From CBDCRK01 sp965220955 (GTDB lineage: Bacteria; Desulfobacterota; Binatia; Bin18; CBDCRK01): DNA of 11,586 nt. Below, in pieces: positions 1 through 6,868 of the stretch (positions within the stretch are counted from its first letter, which is position 1; the number at the start of each line of letters is the position of its first letter). The notes below the pieces were generated by a model. It searched no databases, was not told where the DNA came from, and saw nothing but the letters and a program-made list of their open reading frames with translations. Position numbers and translations under genes: made by a program. The stretch spans positions 1 through 11,586 of the forward strand of contig CBDCRK010000025.1 in the NCBI GenBank assembly GCA_965220955.1. The letters run 5' to 3'.

Positions 1-67
1 TATGCAGAGCGTCGGTGAAAAGATCGCCCTTGGGTTTCATACTGCTGCCGTTGGTTACCTGGGTCAC
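1..67 (-). CDS. Possible start of a further gene, cut by the left window edge
   Basis: After the stop of the 479-residue methyltransferase gene, a minus-strand frame opens from a GTG at 67-65 and stays open to base 1. It is preceded by AGAGG four bases upstream. An in-frame ATG lies at 40-38 (start MKPKGDLFTDALH), but it has no clear ribosome binding site. An ATG at 99-97 directly abuts the upstream TAA but reaches a stop after 11 codons, so it is not the start of a long gene. Only about 22 codons are visible, too few to recognise a family. If real, it would continue the same minus-strand operon. Confidence 0.3.
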   Translation of the reverse strand, partial: MTQVTNGSSMKPKGDLFTDALH

Positions 68-99
68 TTTACCTCTGCTATCAGACTCTTCCTGTCCAT

Positions 100-1539
100 T
101 TAGCCTTTGGCCCTGCCATAGTACAGGATGCGGGTATTAGACACCAACCTCTCACGCCGAGCTATGTCGAAGGCCTCAGAGAGGCACTGCTCGAAATATC
201 CAATTTCATAGTCCGTGTAGTTATCTGCCTTGTTGCGTAACAGCGTCTTCACCATCGGATCTTCTTTGGTGACAAACTCGATCACCAAATCGGCGCCCAG
301 ACTCGCAAGCCAACCAACGAACTCCTTGAGCGGGATGTTATTGCTAATCACTATATGGTGAATAAGAGCAAGGCAGATTGTCAGGTCTGGGTTGCCTCGC
401 TCTGTCAGGGCCTTGCGCTCTAGCCCGCGCCAGCCAAGGTTGGGCGAGGCGTTGGCTACGTCAATGAGCAGTGGCAGGATGGCCTTATTGCCTTCGGCCT
501 TAAGCGCTTGGTAAAGATGCTCTACGGTCACTTGATCAGCATCCATAGCCACAACATAAGCAGAGTTTTCCGCAGCGATACGGGAAAAAGTCCCGGTATT
601 ACAGCCTAAGTCCCATACCAGGTTCCAGGGGCGTGCTAGGACTACATTGCGGACAAAGTCCACCTTCATGCCCTGGTCGGCCTCAGTATAGCTGTTGTTG
701 CTAGCATAGTCTGACCATACTGACCGAGCCTGCTTCCAGGCCAGACTCCGAATGATTCTACCAAGACGACCGACATTAGCTCTGATGAGGTCCTTATGGA
801 ACCCGGCAGCGCGTAAATCTCCCTTGATATTTTTCTGGGTCTGAGCGTAGTTGGACTGCATCTTAGTCTGCAAGTAGACATGCGTGAACACGCCAGGGCG
901 TAGAAGATCGCGGGTAGACATAAAGTTACAGCAGTGCTCTGGTTCGATGCCATCGAGGCTTCCGCGCAACCATGGCTGGAAGGGGACGTCCTTATATGCC
1001 TGCAGGAAGAGGGGATATAGAAACATCTGGCAGAACTGCCGGTACCCAACCCAAGGTTCCCCAGAGACTAGCCTCTCGAATGAAGGGATGTCGATAAAGA
1101 CAGGCTGCACCCCCTGCCATTGGAAATTGAAGGCCGAGGAGTCCTTGAGAATCAGATTTTCATCTAACGCCGCCAGCAGTAACTCAAGCTGTAACAGAGC
1201 AGCGTCCTTTAGCATACCGAAGGACCACTCGTAGGGGTAGGAAATGAAGGGGATAGTCTGGTGCTTGAGGACGGCTGCCCATTTTCCCACGAGAGTTGAG
1301 TCCAGGGCCCCAACAGAATCGACTCGTTCAGTATTAATCAGTTTTCCCTCGGCCATGAATTGCTGAAAGAAGGCGGTAGACGAAAGCACCTGCCATTCTT
1401 TCAGAGCCTGTTCGCTCAAGCCTCGGAAGACAGTACCCGTACTATAAAAAACTCTACCGTTGCGGTCACGAAACGATCCCGGCTCAAACGAATCATTTAT
1501 GGTCGAGAGCGAACTGCGGTGAACCGGGTTCCACGCCAT
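100..1539 (-). CDS. Class I SAM-dependent methyltransferase with kinase-like N-terminal region
   Basis: The 479-residue predicted cytoplasmic protein has a class I SAM methyltransferase domain in its C-terminal half. Motif I is VWDLGCNTGTF at about 308-318, the acidic ribose-binding end of strand 2 is MDAD at about 333-336, and a motif IV-like stretch PDLTICLALIHHI lies at about 384-396. The overall arrangement resembles NoeA-like methyltransferases of nodulation and polysaccharide loci, a resemblance from memory. Residues 1-250 are not methyltransferase. They contain K132-D133, N138 and I149-D150, the D-x4-N-x11-D spacing of a protein-kinase or aminoglycoside-phosphotransferase catalytic loop and metal site. 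A methyltransferase-kinase pairing would recall WbdD, which caps O-antigen chains, although WbdD has the opposite domain order. The ATG has AGGTG seven bases upstream. The gene lies 39 bp after the secreted-protein gene and is probably co-transcribed with it. The methyltransferase call is firm; the substrate is unknown and the kinase idea is tentative. Confidence 0.88.
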   Translation of the reverse strand: MAWNPVHRSSLSTINDSFEPGSFRDRNGRVFYSTGTVFRGLSEQALKEWQVLSSTAFFQQFMAEGKLINTERVDSVGALDSTLVGKWAAVLKHQTIPFISYPYEWSFGMLKDAALLQLELLLAALDENLILKDSSAFNFQWQGVQPVFIDIPSFERLVSGEPWVGYRQFCQMFLYPLFLQAYKDVPFQPWLRGSLDGIEPEHCCNFMSTRDLLRPGVFTHVYLQTKMQSNYAQTQKNIKGDLRAAGFHKDLIRANVGRLGRIIRSLAWKQARSVWSDYASNNSYTEADQGMKVDFVRNVVLARPWNLVWDLGCNTGTFSRIAAENSAYVVAMDADQVTVEHLYQALKAEGNKAILPLLIDVANASPNLGWRGLERKALTERGNPDLTICLALIHHIVISNNIPLKEFVGWLASLGADLVIEFVTKEDPMVKTLLRNKADNYTDYEIGYFEQCLSEAFDIARRERLVSNTRILYYGRAKG

Positions 1540-1578
1540 CCCGAAGCACCTATAGGCAAAGCTCAGGGCAAAGAGAGG

Positions 1579-2073
1579 TCACCTTGGGTTTACCGCCCGG
1601 TGGTCCTTGATAAAGGCCTCCACATACTCAGTGACCTTTTTCCGTACTCCTTCCTCTTTCTCCACTCCACCTGTTTCCCTACTACCCATGCGCCATAACA
1701 ACACCAGGGTTCTGGTCTCAGGGTCTTCCCGCTTCACCTCAATACTGACTGAATAGACCGGGTCTCCTTCAGGCTTCTGGGGCTTGACCTGCACATAGAG
1801 AGTTGGAACTTTTGGCGGCTGTGGCCAAAGAAAGGGACCTCCGGGCTGGTGTTGCCAGCCTTCCAGCAGTACCATACGGATTCCTGCCCGCAGGAGGAGG
1901 ACTCCAACGTCTACCTCTATTTGGTGAGCAAGCAGATTTTCCGCTTGAGGATTTCCCTTTGGGGCACGAACATCAACCCGTATTTCTTCCAGGCCGCGAA
2001 GATTCTCTTTCTCAACTCTCTCCGCCTGATCGGTCAGCACTAAGATAAACGCGCAAAAGAAGAGGGTGAACAT
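1579..2073 (-). CDS. Small secreted protein of unknown function
   Basis: This 164-residue protein starts with a short hydrophobic stretch (MFTLFFCAFILVLT), consistent with a signal peptide or anchor, though it lacks the usual basic n-region. No clear cleavage site or lipobox is visible: C7 is too near the start. The mature part is charged, with alternating strands around IRVDVRAP, IEVDVGVLLLRAGIRMVL, LYVQVKPQ and YSVSIEVKRE, then a C-terminal helix VRKKVTEYVEAFIKDHR. This pattern recalls small exported proteins seen in environmental genomes, but I cannot name a family or function. The ATG has GAGGGATC about eight bases upstream. It lies 23 bp after the larger secreted-protein gene, so the two are probably co-expressed. 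Its place between glycan genes suggests, but does not show, an envelope role. Confidence 0.72.
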   Translation of the reverse strand: MFTLFFCAFILVLTDQAERVEKENLRGLEEIRVDVRAPKGNPQAENLLAHQIEVDVGVLLLRAGIRMVLLEGWQHQPGGPFLWPQPPKVPTLYVQVKPQKPEGDPVYSVSIEVKREDPETRTLVLLWRMGSRETGGVEKEEGVRKKVTEYVEAFIKDHRAVNPR

Positions 2074-2096
2074 AAGAGATCCCTCGCACCAGACAC

Positions 2097-3143
2097 CTAT
2101 GCCCCTGAAGAAGTGTTTGTTTTGGTAATCGTCCCATGATACTCTATTTCCTCACAAGCACTTGGTACAGCAGGACAAGATCCAGAGAGTTCAACAGGAA
2201 GCATACACTCTAGACTCTCTTCACGAAAGTTGCCCTCACACTCAGCGAATACGGTGATTGTACAGACACCAAAGAGTTCCGCGCTTCCTTTTTCAGAGAA
2301 AAGCTCGAAATCTCCGTTTGGCTCTACTAAGCCGGATACGGTCAACGCGCCTTCGATATAGCCAGAAAGAAGCTCACTAATAGCACCTTGTTCCTCGCCA
2401 AAGAACATGTCATCTTGTTGGGTGAATTGAAAAGTCCCTTGCACCATCGGGGGCAGGTCTATAAAATTACAATCTCTACCACTTATCAAGGACAAGCCAA
2501 CAACCCATGTCCCTGCCACGTTGAATACGTCTGTAGGGGGCTCAGTTTTTCCCTCTGGGTAAGTCAGCGGTCCACTGGCTGAGCCTACTACACTCTCTGA
2601 GGTCCCATCAGCAGTGAAAAATCTCACCCAGTTGCCTGCCCCAAACTCATTCAGTAAACAAAACTCTCCCCATACCGCATCGGTCCCTACATCTTCCTCA
2701 TCTTGCCAGTTGAATTTGAAGTACAGTAGATTGTACCCTTTGTCCTCAAACTCGGTCCACTGACATCTCCCCACACGAACCGCACCCTCGGCTGGCTCCC
2801 CACTAATGGTGCAGGCCCTAAAGGTATAATCCCCCTCTTCTGTGGGATTGGTCTCCAGTAAGGTGACCTCGAAAGAGTTGCTAGCTGAGCTGGGAACCTC
2901 CGAGTCCACAAAAGTAGCTGTGGTACTTATGCTGAGGGTCTCGGGGAAGTTGGCTGGCTGGGCGGAAGCAACTCTTGGTGAAAGTAGCCACACCGCACAA
3001 AGAAACAAAAGAACCAGAGCAGCAAGCTGCCGGCTTGTTGCCAGTCCTCCCCGCTCGGCCCAAAGGCTGCTGCTAGACCGTAAGCTACGGTGGCAAGCAC
3101 TATGACAAACGTATGGCACTCCTACGACTTCCCTTCTTTGCAT
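2097..3143 (-). CDS. Secreted beta-rich, cysteine-containing protein of unknown function
   Basis: The 348-residue protein has a convincing Sec signal with a hydrophobic core at about 40-54 and a probable cut after ASA at 59-61. The n-region of some 39 residues is unusually long. I kept the ATG at 3143 because GGGAGGG lies about eight bases upstream; no in-frame ATG lies nearer the hydrophobic core. The mature part has nine cysteines (about 111, 127, 162, 225, 294, 302, 313, 323 and 330), which could form disulphides outside the cytoplasm. The C-terminal part opens with VAGTWVVG at about 209-216 and continues as alternating strands such as GTFQFTQQDD and GALTVSGLVEPNGDF. The GTW start and strand pattern are lipocalin-like, but this is only a fold impression. 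Codon 1 lies 95 bp after the GT4-methyltransferase gene, with no strong promoter or terminator visible between them. The function is unknown. Confidence 0.75.
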   Translation of the reverse strand: MQRREVVGVPYVCHSACHRSLRSSSSLWAERGGLATSRQLAALVLLFLCAVWLLSPRVASAQPANFPETLSISTTATFVDSEVPSSASNSFEVTLLETNPTEEGDYTFRACTISGEPAEGAVRVGRCQWTEFEDKGYNLLYFKFNWQDEEDVGTDAVWGEFCLLNEFGAGNWVRFFTADGTSESVVGSASGPLTYPEGKTEPPTDVFNVAGTWVVGLSLISGRDCNFIDLPPMVQGTFQFTQQDDMFFGEEQGAISELLSGYIEGALTVSGLVEPNGDFELFSEKGSAELFGVCTITVFAECEGNFREESLECMLPVELSGSCPAVPSACEEIEYHGTITKTNTSSGA

Positions 3144-3238
3144 AAGACGATCCCTCCCTAATACCTTGTTTCTTGACCCCTATAACGCTGGAGACTGTCT
3201 AAGGCCCATCCTGCTCTACCCCCTCTACTTACCCTTCT

Positions 3239-5260
3239 CTATTTTTTGCGTGCTATAATAATGTCCTGGTAATGTAAAAAATCTTGTCTCCCACACCAGG
3301 CCCCATAACCAAGCGGTTCCACCACATTCAGGCCATATTCCTTATAGAGCCCACGAATGAACGCTTCATTGTAAGCAACCGCAGACTCGGGTGTATTCTG
3401 ATTCACGATACGGTATTCCTCAACTTCGTAGGTGAAATCCATACTGCCTGATTTTGCCTCAATAAGTTTTAAAGATTCTTCATTCAATAAAAAAAATGTT
3501 ATCAAGCACCTGCCCCCCGGTTTCAGTACACGAGCAATCTCAGAAAAATAATTATTCATATCCGGCGGCAGCATGTGAGTAAACACAGATACAAGGAAAA
3601 CCAAATCAAAGGATTCATTTTCATAGGGGAATCGGTACCCGGAAGCTTTATATTGTCCTTGAGGACGGTAATTTTTGTTGAACACATCGGCTAACTGGAA
3701 GCGAAAATTGGGGTACTTGGGAGAGATCTCTTTCTTGCACCAGTCGATCCCCTTGGCAACTATATCAAAGCCTTCGTAACTTCCTCTTTTATCTAAATAT
3801 TCGGTTAGGGGAATGGCCATTCGACCAATACCACAGCCAACATCCAGTACCCTTTCATTTGGCTTTAAATCACCTAGCTCAATGAAATAGCGAAGGAAAT
3901 CTTCCCCAATTTTCTTAAAATCACCAGACCCAACCAAACTATCCCTTCTTCCACCCTCCTGCCCCTCCAGCTCTCCCGGAGCTTGTCCCAGTAAGAAGGA
4001 AGAATAGATTTCTTCCAGTTCAGTTGCGTTTTCCTCTATAGTTTTAACCCGGGGAAGGTTCTTCCGCCACTGCTCAACCAAACCAGGATTTTCCACCACC
4101 TCCTTCATCTTCTTGCCTAAACTCTGAGAATCTCCAACAGTAAAAAGCCGCCCAAATTCGTTATCGGTCACCAATTCACGCATGCCTCCTACATCACCAA
4201 CAATCACCGGTGTCTGGTTGATGAACGCTTCGTTAATGGTCAAGGGAGAATTCTCGAACCAAATGGAGGGCACCACTAAGACATCAAAATAGGCATATGC
4301 GTCAGAGAGGCTCTCAGGTAAAAATCTACCGTGGAAGACAATGCGTTGATCATCCTTGGCCAGGGCAAGCACACGCTTTTGGTAGTTGTGGTCATAGAAT
4401 CCGCCAAAAATATGCAGCTCCGCCTGGGAATGGTTCAGATCACGGAACGCTTCTAGCAATACATGCAGTCCCTTGTGGTAGACAATGGAGCCAATGAAAC
4501 CAAACCGCATCTTCCCTGTAATCTGCCTAAATACGGAGGCCTCTTTATCCGCGACCCGGTAGCCATAGGGAGAATAACGACTCTTCTCTACCGGTAATCC
4601 CCACTTATGAAACTCTTCCAGAAGAAAGCGCGAGGGCCCGAGAAAAAGAGAGACATTTTCCAGCGCGGCTTTCATGGCCCGCTCGCGGGCCTGAAGTTGC
4701 AAAAGATAGTAAGAATGCTTTCTTCCTGACCACTTGATCGCCCTTCGCCATCGCCCTATCTCTAGCCGGTCGACTTCTTCCCGCGCGCACCGCGCGCATT
4801 CATCAAGCTCAACCGCCCAACAGAGGGATGAATCTGACTTGAGCCTGGTAAACAGGGGGCACTGGAGCCAAAAATCGTGCAGGGTAAAGACAATGGGAAT
4901 AGCCCTGGCTTTGAGCTGGGACAGAATATCAATCGACAGGGTTAGCAAATGATGAACATGAACAACATCGGGACGCGTCATATCAAGAAATTCTTGGAAG
5001 ATGGCAGACATGTGAGGATTTTGGTAGGTTTCTACAAAGTTCCTCATCCCTTGCCCGCGGTTGACAACACTGCGGAAGACCAAGCCATCGAATATGCCGT
5101 CCTGTATGGTATAGTCTGGAGATGTTGCTGGTGACTCGGTGGAGAAAAAGAGTACAACCTCATGACGCTTTTTGAGTTCTTGGGCCAAGTGGTAGGCATA
5201 TACCTCTACGCCGCTGGGAAACTCCGGCAGGAAATGGTGAAGGACAAGAAGCACTTTCAT
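3239..5260 (-). CDS. Fused GT4 glycosyltransferase and SAM methyltransferase
   Basis: This 673-residue protein joins two enzymes. Residues 1 to about 420 are a GT-B fold retaining glycosyltransferase of family GT4. It has an N-terminal acceptor domain (HHFLPEFPSGVE at about 8-19), the donor-domain opening RFGFIGSIVYHKG at about 252-264, and the family E-x7-E motif at E336/E344 (ENSPLTINE). A four-cysteine cluster lies at C134, C147, C155 and C158. After a linker rich in G and E (about 425-445) comes a class I methyltransferase with motif I RVLDVGCGIGRMA at about 470-482 and DLVFLVSVFTHML at about 552-564. The fusion suggests that one polypeptide adds and then methylates a sugar, an inference. 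The start lies 9 bp after the preceding stop with AGGG about seven bases upstream, which implies co-translation. Its base composition is visibly more AT-rich than the gene before it, so it may have a separate origin. Both domain calls are firm; sugar and position are unknown. Confidence 0.93.
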   Translation of the reverse strand: MKVLLVLHHFLPEFPSGVEVYAYHLAQELKKRHEVVLFFSTESPATSPDYTIQDGIFDGLVFRSVVNRGQGMRNFVETYQNPHMSAIFQEFLDMTRPDVVHVHHLLTLSIDILSQLKARAIPIVFTLHDFWLQCPLFTRLKSDSSLCWAVELDECARCAREEVDRLEIGRWRRAIKWSGRKHSYYLLQLQARERAMKAALENVSLFLGPSRFLLEEFHKWGLPVEKSRYSPYGYRVADKEASVFRQITGKMRFGFIGSIVYHKGLHVLLEAFRDLNHSQAELHIFGGFYDHNYQKRVLALAKDDQRIVFHGRFLPESLSDAYAYFDVLVVPSIWFENSPLTINEAFINQTPVIVGDVGGMRELVTDNEFGRLFTVGDSQSLGKKMKEVVENPGLVEQWRKNLPRVKTIEENATELEEIYSSFLLGQAPGELEGQEGGRRDSLVGSGDFKKIGEDFLRYFIELGDLKPNERVLDVGCGIGRMAIPLTEYLDKRGSYEGFDIVAKGIDWCKKEISPKYPNFRFQLADVFNKNYRPQGQYKASGYRFPYENESFDLVFLVSVFTHMLPPDMNNYFSEIARVLKPGGRCLITFFLLNEESLKLIEAKSGSMDFTYEVEEYRIVNQNTPESAVAYNEAFIRGLYKEYGLNVVEPLGYGAWCGRQDFLHYQDIIIARKK

Positions 5261-5269
5261 CGACCAACC

Positions 5270-6868
5270 CTACTCTCCGGCTAATGCCAGGGAAAAGTCT
5301 TCCTTTAGCCGGCTAAGATTCGGATTGTAGTAAGGGTCTCCCTCCACCAGGTACCTCCGCCACCGGCTCCGCGCCAGAGAAATATCATTCTCACCAAAAG
5401 CCATCTTGCCCCCGCGGGTGGCGCTTTCATAATGAACAAGCTGAGCATAGGGGGTATACACAATTAAGAACCCTTTCTCCCCTAATCGCAAGCAAAGGTC
5501 CACGTCTTGGTAGGCATGCAGAAAAGCCTCATCAAACCCTCCCGCCTCGAAGAAGACCTCCCTACGTACCATCATACAAGCGGCAGTCACGGCACCATAG
5601 TTTCTTATAATGTCCGCGCTACCCCAATAACCATGATCAAAGCCAGATACATGTCTATGGGAGTGACCGGCAAATTCACACAAACCAATAACCACTCCGG
5701 CATGCTGGATAGTATTATTGGGATAAAGCAGTTTAGCGCCAACGGCTCCTACTTCGGGGCGCCGGGCATGCTCAAGCATGGCCGCAAGCCATCCATAATT
5801 GAGAATTTCTACATCATTATTCAAAAACAGGAAAACCTCTCCCGCGGCCCTCTGGGCAGCAAAATTCATCAGTTTGGAGAAATGAAAAGCTCCCCGGTAA
5901 GGGATAACCTGGTGAGGCGTTTCACGGAGGTATTGCAAACTGCTGGGTTCCACACTGTCATTATCAACAATCACAATCTCATAATTTTGATAGGTAGTAT
6001 ATTTCTCAATAGAGGTAAGGCAACGAGCCAAAAGGTCAACTTTGTCGCGGGTAGGGATAATGATAGACACGCGCGGAGTGTCTTCGTGTAAGCGCCTCAC
6101 CCGATAAAATCCTAACCCCTCTTGTTTGCCAAAGGTATCTTCTACAACCCCAGAAATCTTTCGCCTCTGCAAGGCAGCCGCAAGGGCCCGTTTACCCGCT
6201 TCGTAGGCATAAAGCTTATTATTGGCGTTTTCGGCTATTGATCCCGATACTACCCTCCAGTGATAGAGCACCTTGGGAACATGACCAATAACCCGGGTTT
6301 TCTCTGTCACCCGTAAAGCCAGGTCATAATCCTGACTCCCATCATAGGCAGGATCGAAACCGCCAACCTCTAGAAGTAGCTCTCGCCGATAAACGGAAAA
6401 GTGGCAGGTATACATAAATGAAAGCAGCATATCGGGAGACCAGTCCGGCTTGAAAAAGGGTTGGAAGCGTTGCCCCTGCGGGTCAATTTTGTCTTCGTCC
6501 GTGTATACCAGGCCTACTTCCGGATGAGCATTGATAAACCCTACAACCTCAAACAGAGCGTCTACACTCAGCTCATCGTCGTGGTCAAGAAGCCCAACAA
6601 ATTCGCCGGTGGCCAAATCCAGGGCATGACTGCTTGCCGCCGAGATCCCCCCATTGTGGGGGTTAAAATGTACCTTGATTCTGTCTTCCTGCTGGCAAAA
6701 GTCCTCAAGCACCTGGCGAATCTGTGGCTCGGTAGAATCATCATCACAGATGCATAGCTCCCAGTAGGGATAGATCTGATTGCATACCGACTCAATAGCC
6801 TTACGCAACCAGGTCTTCCTCGGTATTATAGACCGGCATGACAAGGCTGATCTTGGGTTGATAGGCAA
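5270..6868 (-). CDS. Double GT2 glycosyltransferase, C-terminal part of a frameshifted gene
   Basis: This frame encodes two GT2 (GT-A fold) glycosyltransferase domains in tandem. The first runs from W20 to about 240, with CDDDSTEP at about 41-48, the metal-binding LLDHDDE at about 93-99 and QDYDLALR near 180. The second, from about 266, has RVSIIIPTRDK, VDNDSVEP at about 301-308, FLNND ending at about 352 and YQDVDLCLR at about 453-461. The ATG at 6868 cannot be the ancestral start. Residues 1-19 (MPINPRSALSCRSIIPRKT) are an out-of-frame reading of the segment that encodes PKISLVMPVYNTEED in the upstream frame, exactly the missing first strand of this GT2 domain. The authentic protein therefore begins in the 6801-8702 gene, and this part joins it at W20. 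If translated alone, the first domain would lack its nucleotide-binding strand and probably be inactive, while the second could still fold. The following GT4-methyltransferase gene starts 9 bp downstream. Confidence 0.85.
   Translation of the reverse strand: MPINPRSALSCRSIIPRKTWLRKAIESVCNQIYPYWELCICDDDSTEPQIRQVLEDFCQQEDRIKVHFNPHNGGISAASSHALDLATGEFVGLLDHDDELSVDALFEVVGFINAHPEVGLVYTDEDKIDPQGQRFQPFFKPDWSPDMLLSFMYTCHFSVYRRELLLEVGGFDPAYDGSQDYDLALRVTEKTRVIGHVPKVLYHWRVVSGSIAENANNKLYAYEAGKRALAAALQRRKISGVVEDTFGKQEGLGFYRVRRLHEDTPRVSIIIPTRDKVDLLARCLTSIEKYTTYQNYEIVIVDNDSVEPSSLQYLRETPHQVIPYRGAFHFSKLMNFAAQRAAGEVFLFLNNDVEILNYGWLAAMLEHARRPEVGAVGAKLLYPNNTIQHAGVVIGLCEFAGHSHRHVSGFDHGYWGSADIIRNYGAVTAACMMVRREVFFEAGGFDEAFLHAYQDVDLCLRLGEKGFLIVYTPYAQLVHYESATRGGKMAFGENDISLARSRWRRYLVEGDPYYNPNLSRLKEDFSLALAGE
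6801..6868 (-). other. One-base frameshift joining the two glycosyltransferase reading frames
   Basis: The upstream frame reads ISLVMPVYNTEED, then LVA and TAA at 6803-6801. Skipping one C of the CC at 6813-6812 instead gives NTEED followed by WLRKAIESV, the expected continuation of a GT2 domain. The restored product would be 630 plus 513 residues, about 1143 in all. No homopolymer, slippery heptamer or other recoding signal is visible at this point. A recent mutation or an assembly error is therefore more likely than programmed frameshifting. Confidence 0.85.

Noticed and set aside
1360..1698. A 112-codon plus-strand frame across the methyltransferase start
   Set aside because: It overlaps the N-terminus of the well-supported methyltransferase and the end of the small secreted-protein gene in antisense, with no recognisable features.
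2881..3120. Frameshift in the signal region of the larger secreted protein
   Set aside because: An alternative frame reads a hydrophobic stretch (FVIVLATVAYGLAAAFG), but it has no start codon and runs into other residues without a link. The annotated frame has a good ribosome binding site, hydrophobic core and ASA cleavage site.
5507..6091. A 194-codon open frame on the plus strand
   Set aside because: It lies fully antisense to the second GT2 domain, which has clear motifs in order. The translated product is low-complexity in feel and has no recognisable domain or proper ribosome binding site.
6801..6868. Programmed ribosomal frameshift between the two glycosyltransferase frames
   Set aside because: No slippery run, stop-adjacent shift codon, internal Shine-Dalgarno or downstream stem is apparent at the GACCTGG junction. 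Mutation or sequencing error explains it more simply.
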